Below are positions 57,728 to 64,000 of a DNA stretch of 64,000 nucleotides, one piece after another. Every line of letters starts with the position of its first letter. Position 1 is the stretch's first letter. A program made the translations under genes and the position numbers. The notes beneath the pieces were generated by a model, which saw only the letters and a list, made by a program, of their open reading frames with translations, made no database searches and was not told where the DNA came from. Origin of the DNA: an uncultured Vibrio sp. (lineage in GTDB: Bacteria > Pseudomonadota > Gammaproteobacteria > Enterobacterales > Vibrionaceae); assembly GCF_963675395.1 (NCBI RefSeq), contig NZ_OY776223.1:1-64000 (forward strand), read 5' to 3'.

Positions 57728-58015
57728 ATGGCACCCTATACTGCACATGTTGATGAGCTGGTTGCGGTAACATTGGAGGAATTGGACCTTGACCCCTCTG
57801 AAAGTGATTACAAATCCGCATTGAAGCGAATTGAATCTCTGTTTGATGCAGCCGAACCAGGCACTCCTGAAGGTGATGAACTTGAAAGCAAGCTGCATTG
57901 GTTGAAGAGTATGAGGAAAAACACTTCCCCATTTAAGAACTGCAACGCGCTTTTATCCAAAAAGAGTTTAAACAGCTTTCTTAAAAGAAAGCTCAGACTG
58001 CTGACAAAGGTCTAG
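57728..58015 (+). pseudogene. Antitoxin-like fragment
   Basis: The frame (open from 57554) reads MAPYTAHVDELVAVTLEELD, then YKSALKRIESLFDAAEPGTP and GDELESKLHWLK. The ALKRIESLFDA..GTPEGDEL part resembles the N-terminal region of HigA-type antitoxins. The following helix-turn-helix is absent. The tail runs into the IS1182-type element at 57974, so the gene is cut. Confidence 0.45.
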
Positions 58016-59606
58016 CTTTCAAGCTAGACCTTTGATCTAATAGGAGTATAGAAATATGGATACCCCGACATGCTTCAAGAACCTTCTCCACAACAGTACG
58101 AACTTGAAATGGTGACGATGGAACAACTTGTTCCCAAAGACCATCTCGTTCGTAAAATTGACTCTGCTATCGATTTTGAATTCATTCGTGATGAAGTCGC
58201 CCACCTTTATTGCAAAGACAATGGCCGACCACCTGTAGACCCTGTCCGTCTATTCAAAATTATCCTACTGGGGTACATCTTCGGAGTAAAAAGCGAGCGT
58301 CAGCTTGTCAAAGAAATCGAAGTGAATGTCGCGTATCGTTGGTTCCTCCGTATGTCCCTCACAGAAAAGGTCATCCATGCCTCGACTCTTAGTCAAAACC
58401 GTATTCGTCGCTTCAATGGTACGGATGTCTTCGAACGCATCTTTATTAACATCGTTCAACAAGCGATGGCGAAAGGTTTAGTCGCTGGACAAGAGCTCTT
58501 TACCGATAGTACTCATCTCAAAGCGAATGCGAACAAAAACAAGCACACCAATAAACAAACGGCGGTCCGAGCGAGCGCCTATTTAGATATGTTGGATGAA
58601 GACGTTGCACTAGACCGAGCTAAAGAGGGGAAGAGACCGCTTAAAGAACGAACTTCTGAGCAGAAAGCTAAGAACACGAAGAGCAGTACGACTGATCCAG
58701 AGAGTGGCTTCATGACCCGCGACAACAAGCCGCAAGGGTTCTTCTATCTCGACCACCGCACGGTCGATGGCCAGCACGGCATCATCGTTGATACCCATGC
58801 GACCGCAGGGAATGTGAATGACTCTCAACCTTATATCCGCCGTCTCGACCACACGCTTGAACAGTTTAACCTCAACCCCATCGCTGTTGGCCTTGATGCC
58901 GGTTACTTCACTGCCCCCGTTGCTGAGTCCCTTGAGCGCCGAGGGATACTTGGTGTGTTCGGCTATCGCCGACCATCACGAACAAAGAATGCCTTCAAGA
59001 AGAAACACTTTATCTATAACAAAGAAAAAGACAGCTATCGTTGCCCCAACGGGCAGGAACTTATCTACAAGACGACGTCACGCGACGCTTACCGAGAGTA
59101 TCACTCAGACCCTAAAGAGTGTGCGTTCTGCCCAATGCGTGATGACTGTACTCAAAGTAAAAACATGAAGAAGGTCATCACAAGGCATATCTATACGGAA
59201 GCCATGGATAGAGCCAACCAGATGCGGCTCTCAGCTTATGGAAAGAAAACCTACAGGCGGAGAAGCGAAACGGTAGAGAGAAGCTTCGCGGATGCCAAAC
59301 AACATCATGGTCATCGATACGCTCGCTTTCGAGGGTTAGCCAACGTGCAGATGCAGTGCTGGTTGGCAGCGGCTGCGCAAAACATCAAAAAGATAGCGTT
59401 GGTGGTGAGTTATCTGCGCAAACTCGGCCTAAATCGGGGTGACATAGCGCAAATCCTCGCTTATATACGCCAATTTAAAAACACTAACTCTCTACAGTTT
59501 ATCTAGCAAAAAATATCGCGATCGCGGCCTACGGCCGCTCATAAAAACGAACCCCACTTAAAAAAGTGGGGTTCGTCATCAATCTGAGCTTTCTTAAAAG
59601 AAAGCT
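57974..59606 (+). mobile_element. IS1182-family element, apparently intact
   Basis: AGCTTTCTTAAAAGAAAGCT occurs at 57974-57993 and 59587-59606. With inner CTCAGA on both sides it forms terminal inverted repeats of about 26 bp, each itself palindromic. A 13-bp stem with a 2-base loop (AAAGGTCTAGCTT/AAGCTAGACCTTT, 58006-58033) precedes the transposase and would block read-through. ACCCCACTT/AAGTGGGGT (about 59552-59574) closes it. Confidence 0.75.
58070..59506 (+). CDS. IS1182-family transposase
   Basis: A 478-residue DDE transposase. The N-terminal DUF772 domain has PRLFKIILLGYI-like VDPVRLFKIILLGYIFGVKS and FLRMSLTEKVIHASTLSQNR. The catalytic D residues are in FTDSTHLKANANKNKH and AVGLDAGYFT, and the C-terminal E in RRRSETVERSFADAKQHHGH. 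A cysteine cluster, CAFCPMRDDC, sits near residue 350. Full length, so it may be active. Confidence 0.9.
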   Translation: MLQEPSPQQYELEMVTMEQLVPKDHLVRKIDSAIDFEFIRDEVAHLYCKDNGRPPVDPVRLFKIILLGYIFGVKSERQLVKEIEVNVAYRWFLRMSLTEKVIHASTLSQNRIRRFNGTDVFERIFINIVQQAMAKGLVAGQELFTDSTHLKANANKNKHTNKQTAVRASAYLDMLDEDVALDRAKEGKRPLKERTSEQKAKNTKSSTTDPESGFMTRDNKPQGFFYLDHRTVDGQHGIIVDTHATAGNVNDSQPYIRRLDHTLEQFNLNPIAVGLDAGYFTAPVAESLERRGILGVFGYRRPSRTKNAFKKKHFIYNKEKDSYRCPNGQELIYKTTSRDAYREYHSDPKECAFCPMRDDCTQSKNMKKVITRHIYTEAMDRANQMRLSAYGKKTYRRRSETVERSFADAKQHHGHRYARFRGLANVQMQCWLAAAAQNIKKIALVVSYLRKLGLNRGDIAQILAYIRQFKNTNSLQFI

Positions 59607-59647
59607 GCATTTCTAGTTCTAAGGCTAGTTTGAGATATTCAAGGTGC

Positions 59648-60421
59648 CTAAGTAGGTATTGTGGTGTTACGTGTGTTTCTCTCAATCAGGGTTTTAAAAT
59701 CAAGAATTTTTCTCTGATTCCTGAGCTTAGTCATGGCTTGAGCGTCATCCACCACACAAACCCCAGCGGCGGTGTTTTGACAAAATTTCGAAGCGAGGCA
59801 ACGCACCTCGATAATTGCGGCTTTATCGCGGCGATGCGCTTGTAAGGTCAAGAGCGATTTCGATTCGTTATACTCAATGAATTCGTAATCTCTGAACAGT
59901 AAAGCAAAACTCACCGCCGCTGCTTCGGCGTCTGTAGCGGGAACAGTGGCATAATGGCTTCGGGTTATAGGAACGGACTGAATTGAGAAATCATCATTGA
60001 GTAACACCGATAAGTTTGGATGCATGTCAGCAATATGGCCTTGAATGTAGTCTCTGCGTATATCTTGATAAAATTTCTGGTATTGGAAGTACGAGAGCGT
60101 AATGCCGTGGTTAATATCCCATTTGTTATCTCGCAGTAAATCGCTAAAACAATAATCATCAATCTTCAACAGTTGCTTGAAGTTGTCAAAACCACCCAAC
60201 ACACGTTTAATTTGCCTTGGACTCACTCCACGATCGAGCAGGTCAGTTTCATTGAGATACGGTTCAGTGCGTAATATCGTGGTGACTAGTTCAATTAGAC
60301 CGATGTCTACCGCACTGATGCCTTGCATCAGAAGTGGAGCAAAGTAGTCGGAATGGGAGTAAGCCAGACCTTCATCGAGTGCTGAAATTACGCTGAGGCG
60401 TATAGGGTTAGTCATCATCAT
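59648..60421 (-). CDS. Unknown protein of an integrase-linked module
   Basis: A 257-residue protein starting MMMTNPIRLSVISALDEGLA, with TAGGAG upstream. Its ATG is 14 bases after the preceding gene's stop. Mainly helical N-terminal half (VDIGLIELVTTILRTEPYL) and a beta-rich C-terminal half. I do not recognise the family. Gene order with a core-binding-domain protein and an integrase suggests a helper of integration or excision. Confidence 0.6.
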   Translation of the reverse strand: MMMTNPIRLSVISALDEGLAYSHSDYFAPLLMQGISAVDIGLIELVTTILRTEPYLNETDLLDRGVSPRQIKRVLGGFDNFKQLLKIDDYCFSDLLRDNKWDINHGITLSYFQYQKFYQDIRRDYIQGHIADMHPNLSVLLNDDFSIQSVPITRSHYATVPATDAEAAAVSFALLFRDYEFIEYNESKSLLTLQAHRRDKAAIIEVRCLASKFCQNTAAGVCVVDDAQAMTKLRNQRKILDFKTLIERNTRNTTIPT

Positions 60422-60435
60422 GGTTAAACTCCTAA

Positions 60436-61278
60436 TTAAGAGAAAAGGGGACGTGTCAGTCTTGGGGTTGTGTAATAGCCTCGATAGGTCAGCCAACGGA
60501 AGTAAAAACGAATGGCGTCAATACGCTGTTTTTGCTCTTTGTGGCATACGTTAGATTGGCGGAGTGACTCACGATATTGACGAATGTCTCGGGTCTGTAT
60601 GTATAACCTTCCATTACTGTCGGAGTGGTTGCCATCAACGAAGCATAAAAACTGATGAAGGTAATCTGCAATCTGATTGAGTCTGAATCGAGACATCCCT
60701 GAATGCTCGCGCTCTTCCATCAATTCACTTAACAAGTTGAAGTATGGAAACCGAATGTCCTCTTCTGTATTGCTCAAGTCTAGAGGGGGCAAGGTTGGGA
60801 AATCGTCTGTTGACGGTTTGTGTTTGTAAGCTCGAACCACAGGAAAATGTTTAGCCATTAAATGAACTTGCACTAATAATTGCTGACTCAATGACAGAGC
60901 GTCGGGAAGGGCATGCGGGGTGTTTTGGAAAAAACACTTGGCTTGTGCGTGAACAGCTTTCGCTCTGCTTATGGCATATTGCGGTTCATCTGTTTTCAGT
61001 GCCACAAAATAATGAGACCTAGTGTGGCCAGAGACTCTTAAGGATAATTGCGGTGTGATTTTGACTTGATAAATGCCATGCTGATTGGTGGAAATGCGAT
61101 AGGCGCGGAGCTGGCGATGTTGATTTACCTCGATGTTTCCCCTTTGATAGGTGAGAGTTTGGCGTCCCTTTCGACGTAAACGGTGCAGTGTTTGCATTTC
61201 ACCAAAGCGTGGATGTTCGCTGATGGGTTTCACTTCTAATTGGCTTAAGTTAGTTTGATGTAAGTGTGAATGCGACAT
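60436..61278 (-). CDS. Protein with a recombinase core-binding-like domain only
   Basis: A 280-residue protein. Residues about 195-272 (FRLNQIADYLHQFLCFVDGN, DIRQYRESLRQS and DAIRFYFRWLTYRGYY) resemble the SAM-like arm that tyrosine recombinases use to clamp DNA. The catalytic domain that should follow is absent, and the protein ends TTPRLTRPLFS. AAGGA precedes the start. It could be a DNA-binding partner of the adjacent integrase or a shortened recombinase. The likeness is by eye only. Confidence 0.5.
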   Translation of the reverse strand: MSHSHLHQTNLSQLEVKPISEHPRFGEMQTLHRLRRKGRQTLTYQRGNIEVNQHRQLRAYRISTNQHGIYQVKITPQLSLRVSGHTRSHYFVALKTDEPQYAISRAKAVHAQAKCFFQNTPHALPDALSLSQQLLVQVHLMAKHFPVVRAYKHKPSTDDFPTLPPLDLSNTEEDIRFPYFNLLSELMEEREHSGMSRFRLNQIADYLHQFLCFVDGNHSDSNGRLYIQTRDIRQYRESLRQSNVCHKEQKQRIDAIRFYFRWLTYRGYYTTPRLTRPLFS

Positions 61279-61418
61279 GGAGACTATCCTTCTTAGCTGA
61301 ATTTAGGGTGCAGAAAGCTGCACCCTAAACTGGTTGAGGGTGTCATAAGTGACGGTGAGCTAATTAATTGGAGCTAAGCTGTCTAGGCTCAGCAGTAATG
61401 CATCTCAAGAGCGGACTA

Positions 61419-62768
61419 TTACGCGCTCTGTCGGCTTTCGGTACGGTACTGCCCTGCAATGGAATAGTATTTACCGGTCGATTCGACGATATATTCACTC
61501 CAGCACTGATGAATCTCATATCGCTCATTGAGATACAACGCACTGTTGTATGAGGCACGAGTAGAATTTGCATCCAAATGAGCAAGACACATTTCGATGG
61601 CATCCACTTTGAAGTTAGTGCTCTCGTTGAGGTAGGTGCTTGCGATGCCTCGGAACCCATGGCTGACTAAGCGTCCTTTTAACGTGGTGAGATTTAATGA
61701 TGAATTCACTGCATATGGGCTAATGTGTGGAAACTTAGTGTTCTGTTTATCAGATGGAAATACATACGCTTGGTCCCCCGAAATGGGCCTCATAAACGCC
61801 AATAAGCCAAGCGTGTACTGGTTAAGAGGAACGAGATGCTCACGCCCACCTTTAGTGTAAAACTTAGGCACCGTCCAAAGCTTCAACTTAAAGTCAATGT
61901 CACACCATCGCATCGCGGCGAGTTCAAACGCACGTGTCATCGTGTGCAGTTGCATTTCAAACGCGCAGCGAGTGACTAATTTCATATTGTGGTTTGACAT
62001 GGTAGCCATTACCTCTGCTAACTCATTGGGAGGGACAGCAGGCATATGCGTTACTTTTGGTTTAACAAACTCATGTTTGATATAGGCTAAGCAGTTACTC
62101 TTGATGTAGTTTCTATTAAGAGCAAAATACATGACTTGATTAACAAAAGTACAAGCGCGTTTTACGTTTTCTAGTTGTCCTTTTGCTTGAAGTGGTTTGA
62201 TGACTTCAATTACGGCGGTTGTGGTAATAAAGCTCAGCGGTATGTGGCCTAGCTTTGGGTATAAATGACGCTTCAAGAACAAGCGCTTTCGATGACTTGT
62301 TCTCACCTTATTCATAATGCGTTTGATTTCTTCTTCACCAAAATCTGTACCATTCATTTCTGCTTCCTTTTGAGCTTCTTCAAGTAACTTTTTACGAGTA
62401 GTCGTCTCTTTTCCTTCGTCTCGTTCAAGCATAAGCTCGGCAACCGACTCAAAGGTAAGCTCACTGACAATGGCACCGTCAAGTTTTTGCTTATCACGAT
62501 AGATTTTCGGGTCAATGTTATTTGCCATCTGTTCACGAAGCTCTTCTGCTATTTTTCGGACTTCGGCGAGTGCTAGGCTAGGGTATGAACCAAGCCCGAT
62601 TTTCTTGCGTTTTTTGGTGTTAGATTCTGTATAGATAAATAACCAGTTCTTTGAGCCATTATTACGTACTCTTAAGTAGAGGTTTCCTCCATCCGATAGT
62701 GTGTATTCTTTATCATTTGGTTCTGCTTTTTTAATTTGTGTGTCTGATAATTTATAGATAGCAGCCAT
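61419..62768 (-). CDS. P4-type tyrosine integrase
   Basis: A 449-residue integrase. The N-terminal DUF4102 arm-binding domain begins AAIYKLSDTQIKKAEPNDKE, with GSKNWLFIYTES and KKIGLGSYPSLALAEVRK. The catalytic domain has Arg in HTMTRAFELAAMRW, HGFRGIAS, and the late His and Tyr in LAHLDANSTRASYN. The ATG at 62768 has AAAAGGAGGGTAACAGC upstream. Islands with such integrases sit at att sites next to the gene. Here the neighbour upstream is the integron array. Confidence 0.9.
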   Translation of the reverse strand: MAAIYKLSDTQIKKAEPNDKEYTLSDGGNLYLRVRNNGSKNWLFIYTESNTKKRKKIGLGSYPSLALAEVRKIAEELREQMANNIDPKIYRDKQKLDGAIVSELTFESVAELMLERDEGKETTTRKKLLEEAQKEAEMNGTDFGEEEIKRIMNKVRTSHRKRLFLKRHLYPKLGHIPLSFITTTAVIEVIKPLQAKGQLENVKRACTFVNQVMYFALNRNYIKSNCLAYIKHEFVKPKVTHMPAVPPNELAEVMATMSNHNMKLVTRCAFEMQLHTMTRAFELAAMRWCDIDFKLKLWTVPKFYTKGGREHLVPLNQYTLGLLAFMRPISGDQAYVFPSDKQNTKFPHISPYAVNSSLNLTTLKGRLVSHGFRGIASTYLNESTNFKVDAIEMCLAHLDANSTRASYNSALYLNERYEIHQCWSEYIVESTGKYYSIAGQYRTESRQSA

Positions 62769-62958
62769 GCTGTTACCCTCCTTTTCTTGTGTATGTCCCC
62801 TGAACTTATCAATCGATTTAGGGGTACGCAAGGGGGTACTAGAGCTGTGAGATGTAGTGAGAAATAATGATTATGAAAGAGTGTTATTCTATTTTAAATC
62901 AAGTGGTTAGGTGGTTGTGTGAGAGTTGCTGAGACCTAGTGAGTCGTGTCTGTGAATT
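62769..62958. other. Region between integrase and integron repeat
   Basis: Upstream of int, a GAACTTATCAATCGATTTAG tract and GGGGTACGCAAGGGGGTACT (a GGGGTAC direct repeat) are possible arm-binding or attachment sequences. The left 7-10 bases expected for an attC are missing at 62959, so the island edge is likely here. Confidence 0.4.
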
Positions 62959-63070
62959 CTCAAGAGGGATTCAGCACGCGTGGCATTTTGGGTATGCGTT
63001 AGGTTTAGTGATTAAGGCGTGATGCGGTAACGTCGGTGTTGCGTGCTTCACCCCTTAACTGGGCGTTATG
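62959..63070 (+). repeat. Integron attC (VCR-like), 5'-truncated
   Basis: CTCAAGAGGGATTCAGCACG at 62959 and CACCCCTTAACTGGGCGTTA (ending about 63068) match the inner arms of Vibrio superintegron repeats, which contain GGGA..CAACGCGTGGC and CCCCTTAAGCGGGCGTTA. The outermost left bases (TAACAAACG-like) are missing and replaced by island sequence. Confidence 0.75.
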
Positions 63071-63128
63071 TTCATGCAGAAAATCAATTGACGCGTGATA
63101 AAGTGTTAAGGAATAACGGGTACAGGAT

Positions 63129-63368
63129 ATGGTTAAGTTTTACTTGGATACAAAGTTGGCAATTATTATGAAGTTGTTTTTCTTTTCGATCGCTTCATAT
63201 TTCTGTTACTCAATATTTGAAGTGTATGAACAAGGCTATGTTGTTGTTGGACCACATACTTCTTATTCTGGCGAATCTTTATTTAACGCAAGAGTTTTCA
63301 AATACGGGGTAATTGCGGCTTGTGCTACCTGGCTAGCTATTGGTGGGGTCAGAGCTAAAAGCAAATGA
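63129..63368 (+). CDS. Integron cassette: small membrane protein
   Basis: A 79-residue protein with two membrane helices (LAIIMKLFFFSIASYFCYSI and YGVIAACATWLAIGGV), lying between two attC sites. It is a typical cassette gene of unknown function. Confidence 0.7.
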   Translation: MVKFYLDTKLAIIMKLFFFSIASYFCYSIFEVYEQGYVVVGPHTSYSGESLFNARVFKYGVIAACATWLAIGGVRAKSK

Positions 63369-63421
63369 ATTGCTTAGAACTACCTGAGCAATCCTTATTA
63401 TTCGCTTAGCAATCATAAACA

Positions 63422-63547
63422 TAACAAAGCGTTTAAGGGGGATTCTCAACGCTTGGCATTTTTGGTTTGAATCGGCTTTAGTGTTTACGGCACAATGGGT
63501 TAGGTTGGGTGGTTGGCGTTGTTCACCCCTTAACGCGGCGTTATATT
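63422..63547 (+). repeat. Integron attC (VCR-like), complete
   Basis: TAACAAAGCGTTTAAGGGGG at 63422 pairs across the site with CACCCCTTAACGCGGCGTTA near 63524-63543. Both core ends (TAAC... and GTTA) and the central imperfect palindrome (AACGCTTGGC/GGCGTTGTT) are visible. Confidence 0.85.
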
Positions 63548-63563
63548 ACTAAAGGAGGTATAC

Positions 63564-63938
63564 GTGGAAATTGGTGAATTTATTACTACTTGGTTTATTC
63601 CAGTAGGCGCAACACTTCTTTCGTGTTGGTTTGCTGTTCAAGCAAAGAGAGACTCTGACAAATCAGCTTTACTATTAAACCAAGTTAACGATGCTATTCA
63701 AGGCTGGCAAAGCCAAATTATGAAATCAACAGCATCGATATTGGATTCAACTCCTCAAGTAATAGAAGCGAAAGTGCGACTAGAAAAAGTTAATGCTGCA
63801 TCAGCAATAATCGAAACTATGCAAGCTTCAATTGAACATGCTTCTAAAAACCCTCAAGGCGGTGCTTCTGGTCATACTCAGGTTGAGCAATTAAAAGAAA
63901 TGGGTAGTCAGTTAACAAAAATACTGGAAACGATGTAG
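63564..63938 (+). CDS. Integron cassette: membrane-anchored coiled-coil protein
   Basis: A 124-residue protein. An N-terminal membrane helix (WFIPVGATLLSCWFAVQAK) is followed by a long helical part with heptad-like spacing. The GTG start has a strong AAAGGAGGTATAC upstream. Function unknown. The next attC is not reached before the window ends. Confidence 0.7.
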   Translation: MEIGEFITTWFIPVGATLLSCWFAVQAKRDSDKSALLLNQVNDAIQGWQSQIMKSTASILDSTPQVIEAKVRLEKVNAASAIIETMQASIEHASKNPQGGASGHTQVEQLKEMGSQLTKILETM

Positions 63939-64000
63939 CCTTAACTTAGTATCAAGTTTGAAGTGCGACACTTTCTACAGATGCGCATGAATATACTCCG

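Noticed and set aside
59648..62768. Gamma-Mobile-Trio (GMT) island genes
   Set aside because: The integrase is of P4/DUF4102 type and the partners do not visibly match GmtX, GmtY or GmtZ; a profile search would be needed.
1..64000. CRISPR arrays, rRNA or tRNA genes
   Set aside because: No regularly spaced direct repeats and no cloverleaf or rRNA stretches were recognised on either strand.

Overview
The window looks like a Vibrio-type gammaproteobacterium. The reasons are Vibrio-style superintegron attC repeats with gene cassettes at the right edge, ISL3, IS481, IS3 and IS1182 copies of the kind seen in vibrios, and enterobacterial/vibrio-type hexuronate and beta-ketoadipate operons. All assignments were read by eye from the sequence; no database search was run.

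Region 1 (about 1-19,000) is accessory and heavily worn. It opens with a rearranged nest of ISL3 elements, a truncated ISNCY/IS1202-type transposase and a decayed IS5-type element. Next comes a plasmid-like block (about 4,000-15,000) with a large helicase that resembles plasmid replication helicases, three small unknown genes, a MOB relaxase and an accessory mobilization protein. Several of these genes share an AT-rich AATAATAAAA leader. The block is cut by an IS481 remnant and an intact IS3-family element. Between them lies an orphan HipB-like antitoxin with two tandem hip-type operators and no hipA. An AlpA-like regulator, unknown genes (one frameshifted), a DUF1281/Api92-like protein and a broken HD-GYP gene fused to an ISL3 remnant finish the region.

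Region 2 (about 19,000-42,400) is a glucuronide/hexuronate utilisation locus. It has a GH3 lipoprotein with a YhcH-family partner, a dctQ-dctM-uxuB-uxaC-kdgK-eda operon, a divergent TRAP binding protein, a GntR regulator (UxuR-like), uxuA, a GH2 beta-glucuronidase (uidA), a GPH-family sugar symporter, a CodA-like deaminase and a class I fructose-1,6-bisphosphatase. ATTGGTnnACCAAT-type palindromes precede dctQ, dctP, the regulator, uidA, the symporter, the GH3 gene and fbp. This suggests one regulon running from glucuronide hydrolysis through KDPG to gluconeogenesis.

Region 3 (about 43,000-56,700) is a complete benzoate-to-beta-ketoadipate pathway. An IclR regulator (PcaR-like) and pcaIJFD lie on the minus strand, with GTGCGATAATCGCAC-like palindromes at both promoters. 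A LysR regulator (CatR/BenM-like) is divergent from catB-catC-catA-benABCD-benK.

Region 4 (about 56,900-64,000) is accessory again: a decayed tyrosine recombinase, an antitoxin-like fragment, an intact IS1182-family element, and a P4-type integrase with two companion genes. It ends abruptly in a 5'-truncated attC, followed by two integron cassettes separated by a second, complete-looking attC.
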